From positions 2,319,715 through 2,342,164 of the forward strand of contig BFEA01000138.1 of the NCBI GenBank assembly GCA_003427395.1: DNA of 22,450 nucleotides, read 5' to 3'. Source of the DNA: Chara braunii. Its lineage: Eukaryota > Streptophyta > Charophyceae > Charales > Characeae. Below, piece after piece: positions 14,151-22,450 of the stretch. Positions within the stretch are counted from its first letter, which is position 1; each line of letters opens with the position of its first letter. The translations under genes were made by a program, and so were the position numbers. The notes beneath the pieces were generated by a model. That model searched no databases, was not told the origin of the DNA, and was given only the letters and a program-made list of their open reading frames with translations.

Positions 14151-14230
14151 AAAACAGAAAGTGGCAAAACACTAAAATTAAAAATTTTAAATTTGTTCAA
14201 AAACCAGAAAGTTGCAAAACACTAAAATTA
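14151..14230 (+). repeat. 50-bp-offset direct repeat
   Basis: AAAACAGAAAGTGGCAAAAC + ACTAAAATTA (14151-14180) recurs at 14201-14230 with two mismatches over 30 bp. An AATTAAAAATTTTAAATT stretch lies between. Confidence 0.9.
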
Positions 14231-14289
14231 CAATTGCGACCGGATGTAACATGACGCCAACACGGCGACGACTCAAGAAGCCTGCAATC

Positions 14290-14665
14290 GGCGCTCGCAG
14301 TAGCCACATCGCCACATAACCACAGCTAGATAGCCATATATAGCCATATGGTCAAACCGCCATACAGCCAAATAGCCATACAGCTCAATCGCACTCGCAA
14401 TAGCCATAATTGTCTTAGTCAACTGACTCAACTCCCCATAGCCAAATAGCCAGGTAGCCAAATCACCATAGCCAAGTTGTCATATAGCTAAATCACCATG
14501 TATAACAGCCGCTCATCGTAGCTGAAGAGCCATTTTGCCAAAATAGACAAATCTGGCCTTCAACGACCTATGGCCGTGGCCACATCGCCATAGCCACACA
14601 GCCATAAAGCCATAAATCCAAACAGCCATAAAGACATGAATCCAAATAGCCATGCAGCCAAACTG
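14290..14665. repeat. Degenerate AGCCATA-type short repeat field
   Basis: ATAGCCA, CATAGCCAAAT and GCCATACAG words recur more than 25 times at irregular 8-20 bp spacing, with shorter runs at its edges. Minus-strand Trp/Leu/Tyr/Gly-rich frames simply translate it. Confidence 0.85.
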
Positions 14666-14762
14666 CCGTTTGCCTGAGCGATTTCAAGATGACACAGAGC
14701 AAAACCACCACCACTCCACGCACAAGTCGTAGTAGTACATATATGTGCATATGTGTATATAG

Positions 14763-14849
14763 ATCTATAAATGTTAATCTATAAATGTTAATCTATAAAT
14801 GTTAATCTATAAATGTTCATCTATAAATTTTCATCTATAAACGTTCATC
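14763..14849 (+). repeat. 14-bp tandem repeat, about six copies
   Basis: ATCTATAAATGTTA repeats at 14763, 14777, 14791 and 14805. Two diverged copies follow at 14819 (TTTTCA) and 14833 (ACGTTCA). Confidence 0.95.
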
Positions 14850-15272
14850 CTCTTTCCAAACAAACAAAATACGATTATGCATCTGTACTCAATCATTAGT
14901 ACTATGCAGAGTTCAATACGAAACCGAGTGAGAGGAGCTGTCCTCTTGCTGGCCGCGAATCGGTATACCAACGTCAGGATCTCTGGGCATTCTTTCGCCT
15001 TTTGCCCAAGTCCGTCACTAGGGTATGCGAAGTCCCGCCATGCAATCTCTTTATGTGGAAAACACCATCCCCTCGTCCATTTCTTCAGTCTTCCCAATAA
15101 ACAGGCCTGTGGCACAACACCGATACCAAGCCAGACAAAAGGAACCGCCATGCAATGAGCACGCCAGTTTTCCAGATCGCAAAATCTCATAGAACTTGAT
15201 AGAAGAGCAACCATGATTGAGCCAAGTTGAAAGCAGAATTACAAAAGTTGAGTGCACACCACTTCGGAGCAG
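14850..15272. other. Unassigned sequence ending in a poly-A run
   Basis: Open frames occur on both strands (127 codons minus, 14831-15214; 93 codons plus, 14877-15158). Neither has a recognisable domain, so neither is called. The interval ends directly in the A27 run at 15273-15299, so it could be the 3' part of a retroposed transcript. Confidence 0.35.
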
Positions 15273-15299
15273 AAAAAAAAAAAAAAAAAAAAAAAAAAA
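15273..15299 (+). repeat. A27 homopolymer
   Basis: An uninterrupted run of 27 As is a candidate retroposition tail. No target-site duplication is visible at plausible upstream positions. Confidence 0.9.
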
Positions 15300-15528
15300 C
15301 ATTCCTGTCGATGTGCAGAAAGCGCGACTTCTCGCATCCAGTCATCAATGCAGCAGCAATGTAGTAGCCCTAGTGTTGTAGTAGTTGAAGCGATCTCAAT
15401 AGATGCTATTTGAGCCTATTTCATACCTCGTTTTAATGCGCACGGATTTTGCGGATATGCTTCCATGCGCATGTAACACCACTCAATGCATCGCAGCATG
15501 CTGCACTACAAGCGCAGAGGTCAACTAA

Positions 15529-15530
<2 letters not shown>
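15300..15530. other. Unassigned spacer
   Basis: I see no gene or repeat. It leads into the (CT)n tract. Confidence 0.4.

Positions 15531-15582
<52 letters not shown>
15531..15582. repeat. (CT)n microsatellite, ~26 units
   Basis: This is the longest pure dinucleotide tract in the window. Confidence 0.97.
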
Positions 15583-15586
<4 letters not shown>

Positions 15587-15627
15587 CCGCTTCACCCCCC
15601 CTCTGTCCTGTTTTTTATTCTTACTTC

Positions 15628-15785
15628 CTGTGTCTAAGTGAGCACCTTTAAGAAGTGCCAAATAGTCGGTGCTTGTTTGTGTGGAGTGCGTGCAATACTA
15701 CTATGTAGGAGGGCTGCTCTGTTCATAATGTCTGCGACTGCTTGTTCCATGGGTGATAACAGACATTCGTTAGAGTGACTTATGG
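15628..15785 (+). repeat. Segmental duplication D, copy 1
   Basis: Landmarks are GTGCCAAATAGTCGGTGC, TTGTTTGTGTGGAG, GAGGGCTGCTCTGTTC, ATGTCTGCGACTGC and GGTGATAACAGACATTC. The same order occurs at 16880-17030. Both copies are followed within ~100 bp by a CTTGCTGCC-rich field, so the duplicated block probably extends to about 16190. Confidence 0.85.
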
Positions 15786-15889
15786 CTCCGCGGGTGTAAC
15801 TGACAGTGTGCAGGTTTCAACTTGGGGTGCCTGTAGCTGATGGACTGTCGGTGCATGTTGGATGTGTGAACTGCCTTGTCTGCACTCGT

Positions 15890-16190
15890 CCGTGCTGCCT
15901 TAATGCCCATCCGCTTGCCACATCTTTCCTTGCAGCTTGTCAGTTGGCGGTGTAAGTTTGGCTACCATCTTCTCAGTGGTGCCTTTGTGCCTCACTGCAT
16001 CGTTGTTTTGCTACCCATCCACATGCCTTGTGCATTGTGTAGTTTGGCTTCTCTGTCAGTGCTGCCTCGCTGCGTTGTTGCCTTGCTGCCCATCCATCCA
16101 CTTACCTTGTCTTTCCTTGCGTGCTGTGTAGTTGGGCTGCCTCGGTAGCGTGCCTGGTGCCTCACTGTGCCATTGCCTTGCTGTCTTGTT
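15890..16190 (+). repeat. Degenerate 76-108 bp repeat rich in TTGCCTTGCTGCCCATCC
   Basis: Three units begin at GCCCATCCGC (15904), ACCCATCCAC (16012) and GCCCATCCAT (16088). Each ends with a GCCTCACTGC or GCCTCGCTGC word and a CGTTGTTTTGCT or GTTGCCTTGCT word. Cys/Leu-rich frames translate the repeat in several phases. Confidence 0.75.
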
Positions 16191-16561
16191 CCGCTTGTGG
16201 TGCCAGCTGTTGGCCGTCCACTTTCAATAGGGTTTGAAAGAGTCCAGGACTCAAAAGGCATCAATATGGGGATTCTGTGGATTGTCGAGGCGAGGGTTCA
16301 CCCTCCTGACGACCGACTCAGGGCAAGTCTAACGAAGCAGTCCGTCATTAACCTTTTCTTCTTCTTTTTTTTTACAGTCTTGCACATGTACTTTCCTTGT
16401 TTTCCGTCCTTCAGCTGGGCCCGGTTGTGTGTCCTACTCTGAAAATTGTCTTCTGAGAGAAGTCCTGACTTGACTCACTCAGACGGGTATTTTCCTCCTG
16501 AGGGGTGTTGTAATGGTATGGCGCATGGTCGTTTACCATGCTGGGGATAAACGTAAATACA

Positions 16562-16563
<2 letters not shown>
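16191..16563. other. Unassigned spacer
   Basis: GAGGGTTCACCCTCCTGACGAC near 16294 resembles the outer tail of foldback family F (GGGTTCAGCCTCCTGACGAG), but nothing else of an arm follows. Confidence 0.35.
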
Positions 16564-16564
<1 letters not shown>

Positions 16565-16603
<39 letters not shown>

Positions 16604-16618
16604 ACACTCACACACACT
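16565..16618. repeat. (CA)n microsatellite
   Basis: About 17 pure CA units are followed by CTCACACACACTCACACACACTC. Confidence 0.95.
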
Positions 16619-16879
16619 CCATTGTTTTTTTTGTTTTTTTTTTTCCGGGGTGGATCCACCCAAGGGTGGGTAGCCTAAACCTAAACCATATACAAGTTCA
16701 TATAGTCCATAGAATAGACTATCCCCGTCCTTACCAAGGAGATGCTAACTTTCTCTCGGCTCAACAAACTCCACACACTCACATTGTTTGTTTGTCTGTC
16801 CATCTGTTTTCTCCCTCCGTGTCCTCTTATATGTGCCTAAACGCTGCAAGGTTTGGCCATTTTCCTGTGTCTCTCCGAG

Positions 16880-17030
16880 TACCTAAGTCGACCACCTTCA
16901 GGGTGTGCCAAATAGTCAGTGCCTGTTTGTAGGGAGAGCCTGTTGCAGTGTGAGGGAGACTGCTGTGTTCCGGATGTCTGTGTCTGTGTTTCTTGGGCGG
17001 TGACAGGCATTCCTTGAGAGAGACTCCCTC
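16880..17030 (+). repeat. Segmental duplication D, copy 2
   Basis: It matches 15628-15785: GTGTGCCAAATAGTCAGTGCC, TGTTTGTAGGGAGAG, GAGACTGCTGTGTTC, GATGTCTGTGTCTG and CGGTGACAGGCATTC. The offset is about 1.25 kb. Confidence 0.85.
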
Positions 17031-17109
17031 ACTCAGATTGTGGTTTGAACCTACAGTCTGTTGACGTGTGGCGTGAGTAGGTGATTTTTTCCTGTCATCC
17101 TTGCTGTAA

Positions 17110-17350
17110 GAGCTCACTGCCTTGCCAGTGTGTTGCCTTGCTGCTTGGCTTCCCATCGCCTCGCCCTGTCTTTCTGTGCTGCTTGCCTGTTAGCCTTGTC
17201 GTTCAGCGCCCTGTCTGTGCTAGCTTCTGCCTTCTGCCTCGCTGACTCGCTCCCCTGCTGCCTTTTGTTGATAGCGCCGCCCTACTGCTTGCCTTGCTGT
17301 TTGCCTGCCTTGTTTGACTCACTGCATTGTGCCTTGCTAACGTGTTGCCC
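17110..17350 (+). repeat. CTTGCTGCC/CTTGCC-rich field paired with duplication D copy 2
   Basis: TTGCCTTGCTGC, GCTTGCCTGTTAGCC and CTTGCCTTGCTG words are spread over 240 bp, as in 15890-16190 but without a clear period. It is followed by the 20-bp array at 17561, which has related TTGCTGCC text. Confidence 0.6.
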
Positions 17351-17560
17351 TCTCCTCGTGTCTTCTTTTTCTTCTGAGAAGAAGGGAATAGAAAATATCA
17401 TTGTACAAGCCTGTATCACATGAGACCTGCTGTAAGGGAAACGGGCCTGGCGTCCCTTACAACTGTATCACAGCCACTTCAGAGAGTGTGGCATCACCGG
17501 CCAAGCCTCCTCATGCATCTCCTGTGTACTTTGTTGAAGCTGATTGCTGTCTCGCTGCTT

Positions 17561-17650
17561 GTTGCCTTTTCGCGATGCTTGCTGCCTTTTCGCGATGCTC
17601 GTTGCCTTTTCGCGATGCTTGCTGCCTTTTCGCGATGCTTGTTGCCTCGA
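17561..17650 (+). repeat. 20-bp minisatellite, four copies plus partial
   Basis: G(T/C)TGCCTTTTCGCGATGCT(T/C) repeats with an exact 20-bp period from 17561 to 17640 and a partial copy to 17647. Variant bases at unit positions 2 and 20 alternate between copies. Three-frame cycling yields Cys/Leu/Phe/Arg repeat peptides on plus and a Lys/Arg/Gln-rich repeat on minus. These look striking but are DNA-driven. Confidence 0.95.
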
Positions 17651-18284
17651 GATTGGAATTTGGGTGTCTGTTTTCGAAGAGAAGAGTGAGATTGTGTTAT
17701 TTCCACTGTTTCGAGAAACATATGATAGCAGTCGTCTCTGCAACAAACAGAAGGCACTTTCTTCCTTCCTCCCTTTTTTTTCTTACCAACCCCCTTGTAT
17801 GCAACAATAATTACAATACTACTGAAACGTGGATAAACTCACGAAACGAAATTGAAATTTGAAACACTGCGACATCTGCGGCGGGGGAACCTTAATGACA
17901 GAGCATAATATTTCAGTTAAAAAATAATAATAATAATAAAAAATAAAAAAAATCGTTGCATTGTTTTGAAATTTGAGTATTTTGATCAATCTGATCAGTG
18001 GCAGGCAAGGCAAGTTGCTTCCAGGTCTGCGAAGATTACATCGCAGTGTAGACAGAAAAAGGACAAACTCACCGAATTTGAAAGCACGATGTCAGGGCAA
18101 AATACTCCCCTGCCATGCTTTATCGTCATCCCACCTTCTTCAGCTCCTTCATGTTCGTAGTCTCCACCCTGGTAACGGACACAAAGACGGATGATTTTAA
18201 ATATAAATTGAACAAACCAAAATAAGCAAGGAAAAATAATCCAGAGGTGTTCAATTAGACAGCAATCTATACACGGACAATCGA
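17651..18284. other. Unassigned spacer
   Basis: It contains (TAA)n at 17926-17940. I see no supported gene or dispersed repeat. Confidence 0.4.
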
Positions 18285-18495
18285 TCAGTCAGCCAACCCA
18301 TCAACCAATCGACCAACCAAACAATTAATCCGCTTACCAGTTAGCCGATCAACCAATCAATCAATCAACCAATCAATCAATCAACCAATCAACCAATCAA
18401 TCAATCAACCAATCAAGCAATCAAGCAATCAATCAATCAATCAAGCAAGCAAGCAAGCAAGCAATCAAGCAAGCAATCGAGCAATCGAGCAATCA
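18285..18495. repeat. (CAAT)n/(CAAG)n tetranucleotide field
   Basis: CAATCAAC, CAATCAAT and then CAAGCAAGCAAG repeats run for about 210 bp, with CGATCGAC variants at the edges. Confidence 0.95.
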
Positions 18496-18627
18496 AGAAA
18501 CCAGCCTGATTACTGTTCCACAGGCAGCCTCTGGCTGCCCAGAATGCCTGGTCGGTAAAAGGATTCAAGCAAGTTCCCAGCCAAGGCCCGAGCAGGGCAA
18601 AATAAAAAATTGTGGTCAAACGGTATG

Positions 18628-18680
18628 TTTGGTCTGAGGGTCAATCTCAAAATTTGTCACGAAATCAAAGATGAGCAAAA
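18628..18680 (+). repeat. Short dispersed segment, copy 1
   Basis: GGTCTGAGGGTCAATCTCAA followed by AATTTGTCACGAAATCAAAG resembles GCCTCAGGGTCACATCGAA followed by ATTCGTTACCAAAATTGAAA at about 19229-19270. The two lie near-equal distances before the two copies of repeat T. Confidence 0.5.
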
Positions 18681-18754
18681 GAAAAAACAAACAAACAAAG
18701 TTTAACAAACTAGAGAACGCCCCTTGAAAAAAAAACCATTCATATCCCCCTTAC

Positions 18755-18755
<1 letters not shown>

Positions 18756-18799
<44 letters not shown>
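18756..18799. repeat. C44 homopolymer
   Basis: An uninterrupted run of 44 Cs is followed by CTTTTCCCTCCGCCCCCCGCCC. The minus strand is a G44 tract able to form quadruplexes. Its length in the assembly may be unreliable. Confidence 0.9.
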
Positions 18800-18800
<1 letters not shown>

Positions 18801-18965
18801 CTTTTCCCTCCGCCCCCCGCCCGACCAAAGTCCTAAACAGATAAAGCTGATTAACGAAAAAGAGCCCGGACTTGGGCTGCTTTCAGTGGGCACAGTAACA
18901 CCCCACTGCCTGCAAAAAAAGAACTTGTGGACTTTTAACATGCCTGGGTTGACGAAGGGCAGGAG

Positions 18966-19065
18966 ACCCCCGGGCTAGTCCCCCAGCTGTGCGGCTGGGC
19001 ATTCCAGGTACCTAGGCAAGCAGTCAATATATGGAACCAAGAAAAGGTATCCAATGAAAACATAA
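18966..19065 (+). repeat. Direct repeat T, copy 1
   Basis: GGGCTAGTCCCCCAGCTGTG, GCTGGGCATTCCAGGTACC, TAGGCAAGCAGTCAATATAT, GGAACCAAGAA and ATCCAATGAAAACATA match copy 2 at 19451-19556. The first part contains a CCCAGC...GCTGGG stem. Confidence 0.9.
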
Positions 19066-19450
19066 CCACGTAGTACATACCTACCGTCTTCACCCGAATA
19101 GAAGTTTGCCCGGGCGGCCCACGGCCGTGCAAGGGCCAAAGAAGGACCCAGCAAAGAAAACGAAAAAAAAACTGAAAAAAAAAATAAAAAATATATATGT
19201 TATGAAGAAAAATAAACTGAACAACTTTTGCCTCAGGGTCACATCGAAATTCGTTACCAAAATTGAAATAAAAATAAACTTAGAAAAACATTTGTTGGTT
19301 TTTTTAACTTTTTTTTTTTTTTTTTCCCCGGTCGGGCAAGTAGTCCCGGGCCACTCTGGTAGCCTAGGTACATACACAATACCCACCCACCCACCCACGC
19401 ACCCACACATGCAGAAAATTTCAATATTTTCGTACGTGAGGCATGCCTAG

Positions 19451-19558
19451 ACGGGCTAGTCCCCCAGCTGCACGGCCGGGCATTCCAGGTAACCTAGGCA
19501 AGCAGTCGATATATGGAACTAAAAATACTTTCAAAAATATATCCAATGAAAACATACA
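19451..19558 (+). repeat. Direct repeat T, copy 2
   Basis: GGGCTAGTCCCCCAGCTGCA, GCCGGGCATTCCAGGTAACC, TAGGCAAGCAGTCGATATAT, then ATCCAATGAAAACATACATA. It differs from copy 1 by an extra 18-bp AT-rich stretch before ATCCAATG. Offset is about 480 bp. CATGCCT precedes both copies. Confidence 0.9.
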
Positions 19559-19560
19559 TA

Positions 19561-19764
19561 TTGTCACACTGTGAATCAGAGCGCGAAGGCGAAAAAAAGC
19601 AAACGAAGGAAGGAAGGAAAGCCCCACCTGTTCATCACCTCTTACATACAAGGCCGGCCACGTGGATGACAGGTTGAGCGCCGGCTGCCACCATCCCCGT
19701 GTGTCACAAGGACCCACTTGCACGCAGCCAAAAGGCAAAAAAGAGGTAAAGAAAAGGAGGAGGA
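19561..19764 (-). repeat. Dispersed module M, copy 3 (minus)
   Basis: On the reverse strand this reads CTTTTCTTTACCTCTTTTTTG, GCGTGCAAGTGGGTC, GACACACGGGGATGGTGGCA, GCGCTCAACCTGTCA, GGCCGGCCTTGTATGTAAGA, GGTGATGAACAG, and ends GCCTTCGCGCTCTGATTCAC. It parallels 6089-6316 along its length with a few indels (the GTAAGAAGACAAAAAATGAA part is missing). It is not flanked by foldback family F arms here, so module M can exist independently. Confidence 0.8.
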
Positions 19765-19771
19765 AACATAT

Positions 19772-19858
19772 TGTCATTTGCTTTCTTCCTTTATCTGTCA
19801 TTTGCTTTCTTCCTTTGTCTTTTCTTTAGACAAAGGAAGAAAGCAAATGACAGATAAA
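19772..19858. repeat. Perfect 31-bp hairpin built on a 24-bp tandem duplication
   Basis: A 24-bp unit (TGTCATTTGCTTTCTTCC plus six bases) occurs at 19772-19795 and 19796-19819. The segment 19790-19820 is exactly reverse-complementary to 19828-19858 (31 of 31), with a 7-nt TTTCTTT loop. The right arm copies the junction between the two tandem units, so the inverted copy arose after the tandem duplication. Confidence 0.97.
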
Positions 19859-19957
19859 CCAATTGCCACTGTCTCTACAAAGTTTAACATATTTTTTTCT
19901 TTTTTTCTTTTTTTTTTGTTATCTTTTTTCTTTTCTCCAGAAATTTGTACTTATACA

Positions 19958-20020
19958 TATATATAATATGTATATATATATACACACACAATACCCAACC
20001 AACCAACCAACCAACCAACC
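19958..20020. repeat. (TA)n, (CA)n and (CCAA)n tracts
   Basis: ATATATATAATATGTATATA flows into CACACACA and six CCAA units. A similar (CCCA)n tract is at 19380-19400. Confidence 0.9.
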
Positions 20021-20550
20021 ATGCAAAACTTCTAGTAAACATTATCCTCTTCGCATATACACAAGGTAGTCCACAGAAAGCGTTGATGTCAACACGTTGG
20101 GGTGAGGGCAGAGAGGACAAAAAGGCCCATGAAATAATGCACTCACGTTGTGCCATGGATCGAGATCTTCGTCACCTTCGTCGCCTCAACCTCTCCTTGG
20201 TTGTTTTCGATGAAGATGGTCAAACTGCAAAGTCGACATTTGGAGTTGGTAGAGGAGACGAGGTGCCGGCATTACAACCAAAACCAAAACCACAGTGCGG
20301 ACCAATGAACATATGTATATGTTAATATACAATAATATGTCATTATTATTATATATCTCAATAACAAATAAGAAAAGGAGTATTAACTTTTAAGGACTTA
20401 AGCTGACACATGAGGACATAAACTCACTAGCAAAGATGCATGAGTGATTTTCCATTATTATTATTTAATTAATGATGTTGTTTGCCACGTGGCATATACA
20501 ACATTACATGTCCACATGCCAATGGTAATAGGACTACTACTGAAAAAGGG
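20021..20550. other. Unassigned intergenic sequence
   Basis: A 126-codon plus frame (19945-20325) runs in from the repeat tracts and has no domain. Otherwise this is AT-rich text with ATTATTATTA near 20340 and 20455. Confidence 0.4.
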
Positions 20551-20557
20551 GGAAAGC

Positions 20558-20625
20558 ACAGAGAGAGAGAGAGACAGAGAGAGACAGAGAGAGACAGAGA
20601 GAGACACAGAGAATGAGAATGAGAA
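20558..20625. repeat. (GA)n and GAGAGACA tandem repeat
   Basis: GAGAGACA is repeated about four times after a GAGAGAGAGAGA stretch, and is followed by three GAATGA units. Confidence 0.95.
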
Positions 20626-20779
20626 TGGCTCTAATAGCTGCCAGGTTAGTGCTTTCCTAGCATGAACACAGCACCAGTAGGCCTGACCTAAAAGTACACT
20701 AATGCGGAAAAAAAAAAAGAAAAAAAAAAGGAGAGAGTACACTTACGCCTCGAGAAAAAGTGGTACTGGCACGGAAATG

Positions 20780-20806
<27 letters not shown>
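20780..20806. repeat. T27 homopolymer
   Basis: An uninterrupted T-run may be the tail of a minus-strand retroposed copy. A second A-rich tract (20707-20730) is nearby. Confidence 0.9.
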
Positions 20807-20810
<4 letters not shown>

Positions 20811-21700
20811 TTCCTCACCTTCCTACATCTTCAAGGGAGGGGAAAAAAAAAAAGAAACAGAGTTTGTATAACTTTGTAACCTCATTTCCCTTTGCAGGCA
20901 AAGCAGCAACAGGTCATCAAGCACAGATATAACTCCCCCTCTCCCGCTCCTGCCCCCTCCTCGTCCCCTCCCTTCCCCCCCCTCGTCCAGCCCACCCTCC
21001 AATCTAGTCACTTGCAGGTGGGGACTCATTTTTCGGCGTCTATTCACCGCTCTGTCTGAATCTGTCAGATGCGATGAGAAACGTGTGGGATATAGATACA
21101 TAAAATGCCGCTGGATTTCTTGGGGGGAAAAAAAAAACACTGCTCTTTGTGGCGGAAGTCATACCGGACTGTCTGTGGTGGCACTGCCAACAGGGGTCCC
21201 GAGAGGGGAATGGGACTTTCTGGGACCGAAGAAGATCAGAGTGGAAACGGGGAGAAAAAATAACAACCCAGCTAGTCCAGACTCCACAGAGATTTCAAGG
21301 AGATCCCATTGGGCCTAGTCCCACTGAGTAACAACGGGGGAACTCGATTCAGCTCACCTTTTTTAGAACGATTTGAGACTGTGATAAAAAAAGTTTGATA
21401 ACTTTGATTCATATTATTATTCATCCAGCCAGCAGAAATAAAGGTGGTCCGCACTTTTTTTCTGTGTAAGAATCTCCACAGGATTTACCAGATGAGATCT
21501 GACACACATGAAACTTAAGACGACTGGCTGGGGCCGCTGACACTGAACAAAAAAAAGACGTCTGAGATTGCAAATTTGCAAGAACTTAAAAAAAAAAGAA
21601 CTGGGAAATATTTTGAAGACTGACTGGGAAAATTAATTCGGAAAGGAGCTCCGTCGTGGAATGAGTGGGGGGAGAAAATATACTGCGGATGGTAGGGTAA
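20807..21700. other. Unassigned intergenic sequence
   Basis: A C-rich patch lies at 20935-21000. Elsewhere there are A-runs and ordinary text. Short open frames are unsupported. Confidence 0.4.
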
Positions 21701-22100
21701 ATACTAAATGCGAGGCTACGCCCGCTTAGCCCCTACGGGGCCCTATCTGCAACAAGGTCGGCCGCCCTAAGTGAAGGCAGGCACGACAGGCCCTTCGGGC
21801 CTCATTCTTCAGGGTACCCCGCATTGGGGAAATTCAGACAGTTGCGTTGTGCCAGTTGGTTGAATAAATCCAGGCCCTGGGCCGCCTGTGTAAATGAATG
21901 TGAAGCAGGCCCTGGGCCGCCTGTGTAAATGAATGTGAAGCAGGCCCTGGGCTGGATACGGGTACCGGGCCAAACACAGGCCGAAAGCAGTTGGGCGCAG
22001 GCAACCACTTCAGGCCCAAGGCCTGCTCTCTACGTGACTGGGCCTGTGCCTACCGGGGCCTACCGGAAGCTTCCTGGACTGGACGCAGGCAGGCCACTTC
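21701..22100. other. GGCC-rich patch with short hairpins
   Basis: AGGCCCTTCGGGCCT (21789-21803) and GCCCCTACGGGGC (about 21739-21751) are perfect small hairpins. AGGCCC, GGGCC and GGCCT words recur densely up to about 22120. The GC content is clearly above the flanks. Confidence 0.7.
21871..21952 (+). repeat. 35-bp minisatellite, 2.3 copies
   Basis: CAGGCCCTGGGCCGCCTGTG followed by TAAATGAATGTGAAG repeats at 21871, 21906 and 21941 (partial). The two full copies are identical. Confidence 0.97.
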
Positions 22101-22450
22101 GATATAGGGAAGGGCCTGCCTCCTCATTCGGCATTCGGGTGCTGGCTGCATGCTGCGTGAGCGCTGCTGCGCAATCCGCTGGCTGGCTGGCACTCACGCT
22201 CTCACGGGCGAGTAGGAGGGAGCACACAGCCATAGCCAAGCTGCGCTGCTGTATGCTAGGTGAAGCGCAGGGTGGTCCTTGGGTGCTAGTGGCATCTGTG
22301 CGGTGTGGATCGGGGTTGTGAGTGTTACGAGAGACATACCTGGTGCTGAAGCGTGCGACATTGGTCGCCATATGCTCGTACTTCGGGAACGCTGTTGATG
22401 TCATCATTCTGCTTCGTAGTATAGGCTAGATAGGACCTGCCACATGTAGT
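22101..22450. other. Unassigned sequence to window end
   Basis: This is GC-leaning DNA. Overlapping frames on both strands (130 codons plus, 115 codons minus) are mutually exclusive and show no domain, so no gene is called. Confidence 0.4.

Noticed and set aside
14831-15214. 127-codon minus-strand frame with hydrophobic stretches
   Set aside because: A plus-strand frame of 93 codons overlaps it, no motif is recognised, and it starts in a 14-bp satellite at its 3' end.
16294-16322. Possible extra foldback family F fragment (GGTTCACCCTCCTGACGAC)
   Set aside because: Only the outer ~20 bp resemble the family and no core follows; may be chance.
17401-17862. 153-codon plus-strand frame with Cys/Leu/Phe repeats
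   Set aside because: The repeats come from the 20-bp minisatellite cycling through frames; both strands are open there and no fold or family is recognisable.
22060-22407. Opposed 115- and 130-codon frames at the right edge
   Set aside because: High GC lowers stop density on both strands; the frames are mutually exclusive and without domains.

Overview
This window reads as repeat-dense, intergenic nuclear DNA of a eukaryote. I found no prokaryotic gene architecture (no operons, Shine-Dalgarno-led ORFs, IS ends or CRISPR) and no rRNA. Long homopolymers (C44, A27, T27), long (CT)n, (CA)n and (TA)n tracts, poly-A retroposition scars, tRNA-derived SINE-like units and several foldback families all point to a complex eukaryotic genome. 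An alga, other protist or plant-like lineage is plausible, but nothing here fixes the taxon. Four isolated Ns sit in a G-rich tract, so local assembly quality is imperfect.

No ORF could be tied to a known protein family. Most open frames lie in repeats or low-complexity tracts. One stretch (about 8.64-9.11 kb) is open on both strands with protein-like composition and is listed as a weak candidate exon or gene relic.

Layout: 0-1.3 kb holds GTGCATG-rich degenerate satellites (101-bp period, then irregular units) and one SINE-like unit. 1.4-3 kb holds short degenerate duplications and a minus-strand SINE-like copy. 4.0-8.3 kb is dominated by about ten arms of one foldback (inverted-repeat, TA-centred) family in both orientations. 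These arms enclose a 165-225 bp module that recurs on the opposite strand at 19.6 kb, a degenerate ~120-bp satellite, and a separate TTCAACG-rich element with an A/T-rich core. 9.5-12.2 kb carries a GC-rich family marked by a TTAAACCGCAAGTACAC motif, tRNA-like units (one with a Thr-type GGT anticodon loop), a 44-bp minisatellite and a 66-nt near-perfect palindrome. 12.5-13.0 kb holds clustered SINE-like copies. 13.3-15.3 kb is purine-rich simple sequence, AGCCATA-type repeat and a 14-bp satellite. 15.5-17.7 kb holds a ~1.25-kb-offset segmental duplication and a 20-bp minisatellite. 18.3-20.1 kb holds tetranucleotide repeats, C44, a direct duplication and a perfect 31-bp hairpin. The last 2 kb is mostly unassigned, with a 35-bp minisatellite in GGCC-rich DNA.

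There is no gene network to describe. The interest lies in the number of distinct, apparently local repeat families, their nested arrangement, and the record of template-switch, duplication and retroposition events.
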